DNA of 64,000 nucleotides, taken from positions 618,738-682,737 of the forward strand of contig NZ_SJPW01000004.1 of NCBI RefSeq assembly GCF_007860125.1. Direction: 5' to 3'. The notes under the pieces were generated by a model. That model did no database searches. It was not told the origin of the DNA and saw only the letters and a program-made list of their open reading frames with translations. This DNA is from Rubripirellula tenax (GTDB taxonomy: Bacteria; Planctomycetota; Planctomycetia; Pirellulales; Pirellulaceae). The translations under genes and the position numbers were made by a program. Positions 45,289-54,050 of the stretch are shown one piece after another. Within the stretch, counting starts at the first letter, position 1; the number at the start of each line of letters is the position of its first letter.

Positions 45289-46619
45289 CCAAACTTCCTA
45301 AGATCCGGATTGACGTGTTCGATCGCTGACTGGATTTCATCCTGGGTTGGCGTGATCCCGAGGAACTCGACCAGATTGCTGATCACCTCCTCGGGATACG
45401 TCACCAGTTCGGCGAACTCGATCCGGAATACCGGCACTTCGGGATGGTCTGCGATGAAGTTGTCTCGGTGATCGCGGAGACTGCGTTGCAGAACCTCACA
45501 GTCCTCGTCGTTCGCCGCGAACCATTGGCCACGATGTTTCGCGCTGCGATTCTGCAGTGAACGAATCGACGCTTCGATGTCTCGTTCGACGGAGATGATT
45601 CGCAGTGAATCGCCCAGTCCGGCGTGAAGGTGATTCACGAAGCGACATAGATGCGGATACTTTGCGCCGGAGACAGTCTTGTCGCGGTTGGCTTCCGATT
45701 TGCGACTGACGATCCACGACTTGAGCATTTGAGTCAGTTGGTCGTCGCTGACATTCGGATCGGTGGCAGGGAAACGCATCACCTTTTCGCAGAGCTGTGC
45801 CAACCCGAGTGCCTCTCCGCCTCCGGTCGCTTCGTAGCCGCCAAGCTGGTTTCCCATGTGAACGCCGAGATGATGCATGACCATGGCGACGCATGATGTG
45901 CCGGCGCGGTGCGGGCCGAGGACGGCAAAGAACGGTGCGTCGGAATGATCGGCGTTCTTCGCATCGTTGAAGAACCGCGTTTGACTCCATTTTCGACCGC
46001 AGATGTTGGACTTGGTCGGCAGTTGTCCAACGAGCCAACGATCGGGCGTGTAAACTGCGATGGATTCCTTTTGGATGTTCTTTCCTTGAACGAGTGCTTG
46101 GTAGCGACGCTGAATCAATCGACCGAGGTGATGGTCGATATGATGCTTGGTGTGCCAATCGTTCCAAGTGAGATGGCGATAGAGTGTCTTCATCGCCTCG
46201 CGTCCTCGCACCATGAACGCATGAGTGCGGTTCACGTTGTAGGGCCGGTAGACGTGTTCACTGACTTTGTGTGGCGGGTTCTTGCCGGCGTAAAGGTGTT
46301 GTCCGCCCAGGTAGGCCATTCCCCAGTCGGCAGGCAGTTCCGCGATAAACTGTTGCAGCCGTTCGCAGAAGTCGTCGCCGAATCCCGCGTCGTCTTCAAA
46401 GACAACGTACGAGTCGATGTGTTCGAGCAGACACTTTTCGAGAATTAGTAAGTGAGATCGGTAGCATCCCCACGCTCCGTTTCCTGCACGCCACTGCGGG
46501 GGTGTTGCGACGCGGCGGCCGTCGATCGCGGCGAACCGCTCCGGTTCGGGGAACGGCCAGGGATCGGGGAGTTGCCTCATCCATTCTTGCATTCGATCAT
46601 CGCGACGATCGAGGTTCAT
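45285..46619 (-). CDS. GT25-like glycosyltransferase fused to sulfotransferase-like domain
   Basis: 444 residues if started at ATG 46619. The frame is open upstream to 46838, and the conserved beginning CFLMNLDRRDDR suggests a slightly earlier start (ATG 46760 overlaps the upstream gene by 128 bases), so the N-terminus is unsure. The first half resembles family 25 glycosyltransferases (GAWGCYRSHLLILEKCL, VVFEDDAGFG). From about 225 a P-loop sulfotransferase-like domain begins (FAVLGPHRAGTSCVAMVMHH, PAPS-binding loop; then RIISVERDIEASIRSLQNRS, 3'-phosphate loop). A glycosyltransferase-sulfotransferase fusion would build a sulfated glycan. It overlaps GT copy 2 by four bases. Confidence 0.82.
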   Translation of the reverse strand: MNLDRRDDRMQEWMRQLPDPWPFPEPERFAAIDGRRVATPPQWRAGNGAWGCYRSHLLILEKCLLEHIDSYVVFEDDAGFGDDFCERLQQFIAELPADWGMAYLGGQHLYAGKNPPHKVSEHVYRPYNVNRTHAFMVRGREAMKTLYRHLTWNDWHTKHHIDHHLGRLIQRRYQALVQGKNIQKESIAVYTPDRWLVGQLPTKSNICGRKWSQTRFFNDAKNADHSDAPFFAVLGPHRAGTSCVAMVMHHLGVHMGNQLGGYEATGGGEALGLAQLCEKVMRFPATDPNVSDDQLTQMLKSWIVSRKSEANRDKTVSGAKYPHLCRFVNHLHAGLGDSLRIISVERDIEASIRSLQNRSAKHRGQWFAANDEDCEVLQRSLRDHRDNFIADHPEVPVFRIEFAELVTYPEEVISNLVEFLGITPTQDEIQSAIEHVNPDLRKFG

Positions 46620-46632
46620 TAGGAAACAGCGT

Positions 46633-47205
46633 TCAACGATCGAATTCGTCCTCCGGATCGTCTTGGTCTGGTTCGGGTGCCCCTTCAGGGAATTTTCGCT
46701 CGTACTTGCGGATGGCAGTGTTGACGAGACTGCGGGCGACTGTTGATGTAAACCTTCCATGCGGGAGTCCTCTTGCTTGGGCTTCTTCGAGTAACCAATC
46801 GACGATCGTGTCAATGTTTTGGCGGCAACCGTCGGCACCCCAGTCGTTCATCGTGTCGACACGGGTTTCGCAGTTGCATGTTTCGCTTGGCTTTGCAAAC
46901 CAAGCGATCATCTTTTTGAGTTCGTTACCGGGACCGGGCCGGTAGCTACTCATCTTCAGCGTCGCCGGCATCGGGTCTTCGTCCGGCATGTAGTTGCGAA
47001 GAAGTGCTTCCAACTCGATGACGTTTTGTTTGCGTCGCTTCTTGTTGACCAATGCCATGCCGATGGTGACGACGTTGATCGCGCACGGGTTATCGTTGAT
47101 CTGGCACGCGTTGCACGCGGTCGGCGTGGTTTGCACGCGACACCCAGCGAGTTGGCATGCCACTTCGCATTGGTTGTCGGGTGTTAGATGTGGACAATGC
47201 ATCAT
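46633..47205 (-). CDS. Cys-rich protein of unknown function
   Basis: 190 residues. The N-terminal 45 residues hold eight Cys (CPHLTPDNQCEVACQLAGC, then CNACQINDNPC), a layout suggesting one or two zinc or iron-sulfur sites. A middle helical part follows (RRKQNVIELEALLRNY), then a CNCETR...GCRQNID segment and a helical basic region (TSTVARSLVNTAIRKYERKF) with an acidic tail. No signal peptide. Its start overlaps the stop of the Ser-rich gene (ATGA), so the two are translationally coupled. I do not recognise the family. Confidence 0.72.
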   Translation of the reverse strand: MMHCPHLTPDNQCEVACQLAGCRVQTTPTACNACQINDNPCAINVVTIGMALVNKKRRKQNVIELEALLRNYMPDEDPMPATLKMSSYRPGPGNELKKMIAWFAKPSETCNCETRVDTMNDWGADGCRQNIDTIVDWLLEEAQARGLPHGRFTSTVARSLVNTAIRKYERKFPEGAPEPDQDDPEDEFDR

Positions 47206-50200
47206 GCTGTCATCCCCGCTACCGCGCCATCGAATGAACCGGACGAACTGGGTGGGTCGCCGGGGTCTTCACAATCGCTGCTCACCAACTCCCAACCGCA
47301 CGACCAAATCCACGTGCTGTTGCAAGGTTCACTGGATCCGCTGCTGTCTTCGGATGGTTCCTCGGTTGAATCGCTTTCACTCGGCCGATTGGAGCCATCA
47401 CTGCTATCGGACGCACTTCCGCTCGGGCGATCGGAACCATCGCTGGGTGGGTCTGAGTCGGATGTCGAGTCGTTGCTCTCGGATGGTTGATCGCTGTTGC
47501 TTCCCGATGAATCGCCGACGCTCGGGTCGTCGCTTTCGCTGGGCCGATCACTGTCAGAACCTTCCGATCCCGAGTTGCTAGTCGACCTTGAAGTTGAATC
47601 GGAACCAGAGACACTTGATGACGTCGGGACACTGGTCGAGTCATCGCTTCGCGAGTCACTGCCAGAATCCGATGTGCTCGTTGATCGTGAGTTGGAGGCC
47701 GATCCGCTATCGCTGTCTGGTTCGGATGCACTTACGCTGCCTGATCCTGAATCACTGCCGGAATCCGATCCGCTGCCTGATGCAGAACCACTTTGGCTCC
47801 CACTGGCGGAGGCACTATCCGAGTATGATGCCGAAGCACTCGCTGAGTAACTTTGCGAGTCTGAACTGCGGTCGATGCTTGATTCGCTTTGGGAATCGCT
47901 GCCCGACTCGCTGGCTGATGGCGACGTCGAGTCGGATTCCGATTCGGACTCACTTGATACGGAATCGCTTTCGCTACTCGCTGACGAATTCCAACTAAAC
48001 GAAGGCACGCTCTCCGAGTCTGACTCGCTACGTGACTCACTTTCTGATGTGCTTGATACGGACTGGCTGGATTCAGATGTCGATGATTCGCTGGTCGATG
48101 ACGCACTCTTGGATGTGGACGATTGCGAACTGCTAATGGATGGCGTGCTGGCTGATTCGCTTGATTGCGAGGTCGATGAATCGCTCGACGAACCGGAATC
48201 GCTTGATTGCGAGTTGCTCGTCGACGAATCACTCGCCGATGAACTGGACGCGGACACGCTTGGCAGGCTGATCGACGTACTGGAATCGCTCGATTCGCTT
48301 GTCGATGAGTCGCTGGACTGGGAGTCGGACGAACTATCTGACGAATCACTCGATGCGGACGACGACCCATCGGAACTTGATGAACCACTGACGCTGGGCA
48401 GGCTGGTCGATGTGCTCGAGTCACTAGACTCGCTGTTGGATGAATCACTCGATTGTGAGTTTGACGAGCTGTCCGACGAATCACTCGAGGCGGACGATGA
48501 CCCATCGGAGCTGGATGAACCACTGATGCTGGGCAGACTGGTCGAGTCACTTGAATCGCTGTTGGATGAATCGCTTGATTGAGAATTCGACGAACTGTCT
48601 GACGAACCGCTCGATGAAGACGAGGAACCGTCGGAACTGGATGAACTGCTTACGCTCGGAAGACTTGTCGAGGTGCTTGAATCGCTGCTGTTCGAGGAAT
48701 CGCTCGATTGACTACTGCTGACGCTACTGGATGAAGACTTGGAACTGTGGCTTGAATCGCTGCTGCTGGATGCAGATGAACTGAGGGAGGAATCGCTGCT
48801 GTCGGATGACGACGAGTTTGAGGATGAATCGCTGCTCGAAGATGACTTTGATGAAGACGACGAACTGCCGGAACTGCTGCTCGATGACGAGCCGCTGCTT
48901 GATGAGGACGATGGGCTGCCGGACGACGATGACGACGATCCACTGCTCGAGGAACTAGAACCGGATGAGCTGCTACTGGAAGATGACAGAGAACTGCTGG
49001 AACTTGACGACATGCTCGATGAGCTTGAACTGCTCATGCTCGAACTACTCGATGAACCACTGATGCTTGATGAGCTTCCCGATGACGAAGAAGAGGATGA
49101 TGACGAGGGAGACGACGAGGAACTGCTGGACGATGAATCGCTGCTAGAACTGCTACTGGAACCTGAACTCGACGAACTGCTGGAGCTTGATGAACTGCTC
49201 GAACTACTGCTGCCATCACAGCATCGGCAACCGATCGTCAAATACGCCGACGTGTCTTCGTGGAAGTGACAGACAATCTGTTGGCTTGCCAGCAATGCGT
49301 AATCGCACACGTTGTAGACCGAGACGGCAGGGCCAATCGGTTTCCATCCACCATCAAACCGAAGTTCGCGAGCCGTTCCCCACGACTTTGCTTTGATACG
49401 TTTCGCTGGCTTGCACAGAAGCGTTTGCTTGGGCGGGTCGATCACCCACGATCGTTGACCGTCGAACTGCACTTCCAGGTATTGTTTCGGCGAATCCGCG
49501 ATCGGTCCGCGAATACGCTGCGCCGAGTGATTTCGAGCGGTGATTCGTACCGTGTCGCCAGCCGGGTCGGTTACCGCATTGATCTCGCCCGCTTTGTCGA
49601 GTTGATACAAGTCGCAGTCCGCGCTGCCCGTTCGCATCCCTCGCCGGCCCGCGATGCCACCAATCGGAACCTCGACGAGGTAAACTGGATCAGCGGGCCG
49701 GCCGACTCGAACGACCGCCCACTGCAGACCAGTCGTTGAGAGATCTTTCCGCCACAGGATCTGTGCCGAACCGTCGGGCTTGGATTGCAACGTGTCGCCA
49801 CCGGATTCGGCAACGTCGGCGAAGCGATGCCACGTTTTGGTGACGTCGACCTGCGCCGCGACGACACCATCGAACACGACTCGACCAACTTGGTCCGCCG
49901 CGATCGGTTCGATGGCGACGCCAACGCGACCGCTGTGTTCGTCTTCGGTTGGCGTGATGCACTCGATCGTGGCATCACGAACGAAGCGGGCCAGTTCGAC
50001 GGGGCCGGCCGTTGGATCGGTCAGCGGCGTTTCAAAGCCGACGATGCCGCCGATCGGAACGACCGCGCCGGACTTGTTGTGAACGCGAACCGTTGATGCG
50101 TTTCGCAGGTGCGTCCGCGGTCCGCCGCCACCGGGAAGCCGGTTGCGGTGCGACGCATCGGCCGCGGCGAGCAGTCGGTTGTACTCGGTCGCCGAGATGC

Positions 50201-50234
50201 GAAGCTGATCACCTGGGCGAACGCGTCTTGCCAA
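47202..50234 (-). CDS. Ser-rich repeat protein with structural N-terminal domain
   Basis: 1,010 residues from a TTG at 50234 that directly follows the stop of the upstream gene. Residues 1-340 form an ordinary folded region (for example VVPIGGIVGFETPLTDPTAG and GRVGVAIEPIAADQVGRVV), a pattern I associate with phage virion-type proteins, from memory. Residues about 345-960 are almost entirely Ser with Asp, Gly, Glu and Thr (long runs of S, then SDSSDSS and SESDSES units). The end has a Cys/Trp cluster (CNSTWIWSCGWELVSSDC). No signal peptide. The Ser tract is an obvious O-glycosylation substrate and the next genes encode glycosyltransferases. Confidence 0.8.
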   Translation of the reverse strand: MARRVRPGDQLRISATEYNRLLAAADASHRNRLPGGGGPRTHLRNASTVRVHNKSGAVVPIGGIVGFETPLTDPTAGPVELARFVRDATIECITPTEDEHSGRVGVAIEPIAADQVGRVVFDGVVAAQVDVTKTWHRFADVAESGGDTLQSKPDGSAQILWRKDLSTTGLQWAVVRVGRPADPVYLVEVPIGGIAGRRGMRTGSADCDLYQLDKAGEINAVTDPAGDTVRITARNHSAQRIRGPIADSPKQYLEVQFDGQRSWVIDPPKQTLLCKPAKRIKAKSWGTARELRFDGGWKPIGPAVSVYNVCDYALLASQQIVCHFHEDTSAYLTIGCRCCDGSSSSSSSSSSSSSSSSGSSSSSSSDSSSSSSSSSPSSSSSSSSSGSSSSISGSSSSSSMSSSSSSSMSSSSSSSLSSSSSSSSGSSSSSSGSSSSSSGSPSSSSSSGSSSSSSSGSSSSSSKSSSSSDSSSNSSSSDSSDSSLSSSASSSSDSSHSSKSSSSSVSSSQSSDSSNSSDSSTSTSLPSVSSSSSSDGSSSSSSGSSDSSSNSQSSDSSNSDSSDSTSLPSISGSSSSDGSSSASSDSSDSSSNSQSSDSSNSESSDSSTSTSLPSVSGSSSSDGSSSASSDSSDSSSDSQSSDSSTSESSDSSTSISLPSVSASSSSASDSSTSNSQSSDSGSSSDSSTSQSSESASTPSISSSQSSTSKSASSTSESSTSESSQSVSSTSESESRSESDSESVPSFSWNSSASSESDSVSSESESESDSTSPSASESGSDSQSESSIDRSSDSQSYSASASASYSDSASASGSQSGSASGSGSDSGSDSGSGSVSASEPDSDSGSASNSRSTSTSDSGSDSRSDDSTSVPTSSSVSGSDSTSRSTSNSGSEGSDSDRPSESDDPSVGDSSGSNSDQPSESNDSTSDSDPPSDGSDRPSGSASDSSDGSNRPSESDSTEEPSEDSSGSSEPCNSTWIWSCGWELVSSDCEDPGDPPSSSGSFDGAVAGMTA

Positions 50235-51029
50235 CTATGAGATTCCTAAAGCGTTAAAGTTGCCTTCGGGGTAGACCTGCTCGACATAAGCCGCCGCCGG
50301 TGTTTGCAACACGCGGTCGCCGACGACCTCTTCGTCGTGCTTCACCCAAAGGTAATCCCAGCCTCGTTTATTGACGGTACCGATTTCACCAAGTTGCAGT
50401 GCGGCTTGGTTGGGACGAGCGGCGAAGTGATAGGTGATGTCGACCCAGTTGTTGTCGTCTTCACCTCCTTCACCGCCGAGGAACAAGGCTTCGCCGGGGC
50501 CAAAGATCGACCAGTCGGTTGAGTTGGTTCGCCCCGTCATCGCGACGACGGCCAGCAAGTAGGACGTCGAGACGAACTCGAACTTCTTGCGGACCGAGAA
50601 CTCGAAAGCGGGTACGGTGATGTCGACGCCGGACACGCCGGAGTCACTCACGCCGATCGCACCGCGATAATTGGGTGCGGTCTTGCCAGGAGCGGCGTAA
50701 ATGCCGCGGGTGCCGAGCGACTGATTGACGTGGGTTGTCGCGCCGGTGGTGTTGAACGAAACCGGATCGAGTTTGGTCTCGTTCAGGTTCGCGGTGACGA
50801 GTGCGTATTTCTCGTTGATGTGTTCCGCGTCGATTCGCAGGAACGGGATCGTTTCCGGTTGGGTCGTGCGGAAGTGTTGCAGCAACGCGGCGGCAGCGGC
50901 GGCCGGATCGACTCCGCCACCACCGGAATTTGCCACGTAGGAAACCGTGTCGGTCGTTTGCGTTCCACGAGTTGCCTTGGGGGACAACGCCGCGACCTCG
51001 AAGTTGTATCCGCCAGCAGAGATGCTCAT
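50235..51029 (-). CDS. Putative structural protein of the Ser-rich cluster
   Basis: 264 residues. It begins MSISAGGYNFEVAALSPKAT and has Ala- and Gly-rich linkers (SGGGGVDPAAAAAALLQHF), then predominantly beta-strand segments (VDITVPAFEFSVRKKFEF, WDYLWVKHDEEVVGDRVL). No signal peptide, no Cys. Its start shares a base with the stop of the upstream gene (TGATG) and its stop abuts the start of the Ser-rich gene. I recognise no family. Size, beta content and position suggest a structural (phage-like or appendage) component; this is inference. Confidence 0.6.
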   Translation of the reverse strand: MSISAGGYNFEVAALSPKATRGTQTTDTVSYVANSGGGGVDPAAAAAALLQHFRTTQPETIPFLRIDAEHINEKYALVTANLNETKLDPVSFNTTGATTHVNQSLGTRGIYAAPGKTAPNYRGAIGVSDSGVSGVDITVPAFEFSVRKKFEFVSTSYLLAVVAMTGRTNSTDWSIFGPGEALFLGGEGGEDDNNWVDITYHFAARPNQAALQLGEIGTVNKRGWDYLWVKHDEEVVGDRVLQTPAAAYVEQVYPEGNFNALGIS

Positions 51030-51844
51030 CAGCTAAACACCAGCCCGCCGCCGCTGGACCGTTCGGCGAGCTTGCGGGTGTTGTGAGCGGTTTCGACGAT
51101 GGCTCGTTGGACGTCTTCGCTTAGTCCGAGGCCGGAGCGTTCGCCGGTTTGATCGAGGTTACTGCTTCCGCCGGCGAGCAATTCGTTGGACTTCATGAGG
51201 TATTGTCCGATGGAGATAAGTCGATCGTTGAGTTGTTGTAAGCCCGATTCGATGTTGTCGGCGGGCAGTGGTTCAGCGAGCGGTTCTGCGACAAGGGATG
51301 GTTCTTCGATGGCGACGTTTGCATCCGCCTCGGGTTCTGGTTCCTCGATCACCAATTGCGGCGCGGCGATCACTTCGGGCTCGTTGTCGAGCTGGATTGG
51401 CTCCAGTTTTTCCGCAGGTTGTGGATTGCCGAGCGGTTCGATGCGCCGGGCACCGCTGCCGAAGTCCAGTCCGCGGGAATCGAATTTGCCGGTGACCGAT
51501 TCGCCGGTGGATTCACCAACGTCGGTACCGGCGAAGTTGTCGATCGAGGCTTGGGCCTCGCGATTCAGTTCCAAGGCAACGGCATCGTCTTCGAGCGTTG
51601 CTGGCGGGAGGTCGACCTCGCTGGCTGCCCCCGCTTGGTCGCTAATCGCGGCAGCTTTGGCTTCGATTGCGGCGATGCCGGCTTTCAGCTTTTCGATACG
51701 TTCGTCATCGGGTTCATTTTCGCCGGGGATTCCCACTTCGGCTTGAGCGGCTTCGAGGGACACTTTGGCTTCGCCGATCGCGGCAGCAAGGTCATCGGAG
51801 ATTTGTGGTGAATCGTTCGTCTCGCTATCGAAAGGTGGTTTCAA
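51029..51844 (-). CDS. Acidic Ala/Glu-rich protein, first gene of cluster
   Basis: 271 residues from a TTG at 51844; a stop lies four codons upstream, and no ATG is available near the N-terminus. Residues 15-75 are helical and coiled-coil-like (EAKVSLEAAQAEVG, KAGIAAIEAKAAAI). The centre is acidic and Pro-rich (LVIEEPEPEADANVAIEEP), and the C-terminus has a helical segment (LQQLNDRLISIGQYLMKSNE) and the end AERSSGGGLVFS. It looks like a disordered scaffold with helical ends. No family recognised. Upstream (51845-51949) there is no gene I can support; a promoter was not identified. Confidence 0.55.
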   Translation of the reverse strand: MKPPFDSETNDSPQISDDLAAAIGEAKVSLEAAQAEVGIPGENEPDDERIEKLKAGIAAIEAKAAAISDQAGAASEVDLPPATLEDDAVALELNREAQASIDNFAGTDVGESTGESVTGKFDSRGLDFGSGARRIEPLGNPQPAEKLEPIQLDNEPEVIAAPQLVIEEPEPEADANVAIEEPSLVAEPLAEPLPADNIESGLQQLNDRLISIGQYLMKSNELLAGGSSNLDQTGERSGLGLSEDVQRAIVETAHNTRKLAERSSGGGLVFS

Positions 51845-51949
51845 ACCCGATGGTCAACTCTCTGGCGAAACTTGCCGGGTCGGCTGTCCGCGAACCGCAG
51901 CAACATCGATTGAATCTGCTCGCCGAAACACTCTGACCAACGCGCAACC

Positions 51950-52366
51950 TCATGGTAGCGGCGGGAGACCAAGCTCTTTGAGGTAGCTGTTGTGTTCTGA
52001 CTTGGCCTTTTCGATCTCGGCTTCAATTGCGACAAGCTTGCGATGTGTTTCGGCTAAGTCGATTTGGACCTCAGGTTCGGCGGTGCTGACGTAGCGGGAG
52101 ATGTTGAGGTTGTAGTCCTCTTCGTCGGCGATCTTCGACATCTCTATGCGGGCGGAGAAGCGGTCTTCGATCCGGCGATGCTGGTAGGTGTCGATGATCT
52201 TGTCGATGTGCGTGTCTGACAGGAAATTCTGTCGCTTGCCTTTCTTGAAATGTTTTTCGGCGTTGATGAACAGCACGTCGTCGGTTCGCTTGCACTTCTT
52301 CAGCACCAAAATGCAAACGGGGATTCCGGTGCTGTAAAAGACTCCGCCGGAATTACGGCGTCGGGG
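51950..52366 (-). pseudogene. Truncated hsdM (type I DNA methyltransferase) C-terminus
   Basis: The last 138 or so codons of an HsdM-type adenine methyltransferase, out of a normal length near 500. The frame opens after a TAG (52367-52369) and reads FYSTGIPVCILVLKKCKRTD, then DVLFINAEKHFKKGKRQNFL, DTHIDKIIDTYQHRR and DYNLNISRYV, all characteristic of the HsdM C-terminus. It ends KELGLPPLP. The catalytic NPPY-type motif and the N-terminal half are missing and no hsdS or hsdR lies nearby, so it is a remnant. The break point coincides with the 5' end of the divergent reverse transcriptase gene. Confidence 0.85.
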
Positions 52367-52385
52367 CTATCGTCATTTTGACGAT

Positions 52386-53642
52386 GTGTGGCATGGTCTG
52401 GACAACCAGACTCAAGAATTCAAGCCGAAGGATGTCGCGATACATCCTTTCTTGCCGTTCATCGGCCGGACCAAGATCGAGCGGCGTTACAAACGCGACC
52501 TCGGTAAGGTGAAGCCGAAAGAACGGCCGCTTCGTTATGCGGCACACAAAGATGCCCGTATCTATTCGCGTTACGCCCAGATTGTCAGTCAACTATACGA
52601 GCATCAACTAGCGGAGCTTGGCATCGCCCAGTGCGTGCTTGCCTACCGCAAAACGGCAGCCAAGGCCAGCAACATCACCGCAGCCAAAGAAGCCTTCGAC
52701 TTCATCGAGACCTTTGGCGAATGCGATGTCGTGACCGTTGATGTAACGTCGTTTTTCGAGAACCTTGACCACGAACGGCTGAAGGAATTGTGGTGTCGAG
52801 TGCTGGGCTGCGAAAGAATTCCATCTGATCACTTCGCGATTTTTAAGCAGCTTACTCGTTACCGATTCGTCGACCTGGATCGTTTCTTGGACGAAGCCGA
52901 AATCAAGAAAGCATCGCTATCGCGAAAGTCGCAACCGGGCCAAACGCGGAAGCGACTAAGTGACATGGATCGCCTGCGTGAGCTGTTTAAGCGGGAGGGC
53001 GTCGTCCAAAAACATGACGAAACGGCCGGAATTCCCCAGGGTTCGCCGGCGAGTGCTGTCTTGTCGAATTTGTACATGCTTGATTTCGATGCGGCTCTTG
53101 CTTCGTACGCTGACGAGATCGGTGGACTCTATCGCCGCTACTCGGATGACATCTTGATCGTTGCTCCGGTAGGCATGGCGAGCGATGTGATTGCCCGCGT
53201 TCGGGACGAGCTTGAAGCAGTCGACTTGAAAAGCAACAAGGACAAAGAGAGTTTTCACGAGTTCCGGGTAGATGATGAGCTCGCACTTCGGGCAGATATT
53301 CCTGTCGAGTATTTAGGCTTTGAGTTCGATGGGGCTCGAACGGTGCTGAAGCAAAAAACGATCACTCGCTATCAACAGCGAGCAACACGTTTGGTCAAGA
53401 ATCTTCGCCGCGCCGCACAGTGCCGCGGCAAGAAGCGTGTCAATCGGAAAAAGATCTTTGATCGCTGCACACACATCGGGCGTCGGAATTTTGTTTCCTA
53501 CGCTCGCCGATCGGCGAAAACCTTCTATCCCGATAGCCCGAAGCGGAATCCAATCATGCGACAACTTCGCAATCATGTGAAATTCGTCGAAAAACGGATC
53601 GAACGAGCTGAGGTATGGCTGGGCGAAAATGTTTCGACGTAA
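52386..53642 (+). CDS. DRT-type reverse transcriptase, start missing or atypical
   Basis: 418 codons from a GTG at 52386. Motifs are motif A VTVDVTSFFENLDHERL (Asp119), IPQGSPASAVLSNLYML (216 onward) and the catalytic YSDD (252-255) in GLYRRYSDDILIV. The N-terminal block RPLRYAAHKDARIYSRYAQI and YRKTAAKASNI resemble the defence-associated (unknown group) reverse transcriptases, closest from memory to DRT2. In frame upstream the sequence continues RRRGYRHFDD, the usual N-terminus of that family, but without any start codon before the TAA at 52335. The gene therefore probably lost its start in the rearrangement that also cut hsdM. Confidence 0.8.
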   Translation: MWHGLDNQTQEFKPKDVAIHPFLPFIGRTKIERRYKRDLGKVKPKERPLRYAAHKDARIYSRYAQIVSQLYEHQLAELGIAQCVLAYRKTAAKASNITAAKEAFDFIETFGECDVVTVDVTSFFENLDHERLKELWCRVLGCERIPSDHFAIFKQLTRYRFVDLDRFLDEAEIKKASLSRKSQPGQTRKRLSDMDRLRELFKREGVVQKHDETAGIPQGSPASAVLSNLYMLDFDAALASYADEIGGLYRRYSDDILIVAPVGMASDVIARVRDELEAVDLKSNKDKESFHEFRVDDELALRADIPVEYLGFEFDGARTVLKQKTITRYQQRATRLVKNLRRAAQCRGKKRVNRKKIFDRCTHIGRRNFVSYARRSAKTFYPDSPKRNPIMRQLRNHVKFVEKRIERAEVWLGENVST

Positions 53643-53672
53643 TTGCCGATCTTGCTCTGGTCTGGTTCTAGC

Positions 53673-54050
53673 ATGACAGCCGTCTCTCGTTTTGTCATCT
53701 CGCTGCTATTCATCGCCGCCGGCGTGAATCACTTCGTGTCGCCGGACATGTACTTGAAGATCATGCCGGCGTATTTGCCTTGGCCGTTGTTTTCGGTTTA
53801 CGTGTCGGGGTTCTTTGAAATGGCTGGCGGGATTGGCGTTGCGGTGCCGAAGCTGCGGCGGGCGGCGGGGTGGGGATTGATCGCGTTGTTGGTGGCGGTG
53901 TTTCCGGCGAACGTGGAGATGGTTTTGCACGCGGATCGGTTTCCGGAGATTCCGTTTTGGGCGTTGGTGGCTCGGTTGCCGCTGCAGGGCGTGTTGATCG
54001 CTTGGGTTTGGTGGGCGGCGGTGAAGCGGGTGGGGGCGACGGATGAGTGA
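53673..54050 (+). CDS. DoxX-like membrane protein
   Basis: 125 residues from the ATG at 53673 (an earlier in-frame start at 53643 adds an unlikely segment). Four membrane segments: FVISLLFIAAGVNHFVSP, LFSVYVSGFFEMAGGIGVAV, WGLIALLVAVFPANVEMV and a C-terminal one. The beginning RF...AAGVNHF and the EMAGGIG motif fit the DoxX/DoxD-like family. Role unknown. It overlaps the ZIP-like gene by eight bases. Local sequence is noticeably G-rich at third positions (GCGG, GTGG) compared with its neighbours. Confidence 0.8.
   Translation: MTAVSRFVISLLFIAAGVNHFVSPDMYLKIMPAYLPWPLFSVYVSGFFEMAGGIGVAVPKLRRAAGWGLIALLVAVFPANVEMVLHADRFPEIPFWALVARLPLQGVLIAWVWWAAVKRVGATDE

Noticed and set aside
47875..48582. Long plus-strand frames rich in Asp, Glu and Leu opposite the Ser-rich protein
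   Set aside because: They are the antisense reading of TCN/AGY serine repeats (for example GAATCGCTC), have no ribosome-binding sites, and repeat in all frames as expected from low-complexity DNA.
47202..49250. Repeat array that might be taken for a CRISPR
   Set aside because: Repeats are short serine codon patterns in a coding frame; there are no constant repeats with unique spacers.
41997..51844. Complete prophage
   Set aside because: No terminase, portal, capsid or lysis genes are recognisable; only a vague resemblance of the first three proteins to virion proteins.
51841..52035. 64-codon minus-strand frame upstream of the 271-aa gene
   Set aside because: Overlaps the hsdM remnant in another frame; possibly a repeat or relic, but coding cannot be supported.
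52386..53642. Group II intron or retron reverse transcriptase
   Set aside because: No maturase/endonuclease domain, no intron ends, and no msr/msd-like inverted repeats adjacent; the N-terminal blocks fit the DRT/unknown-group type better.
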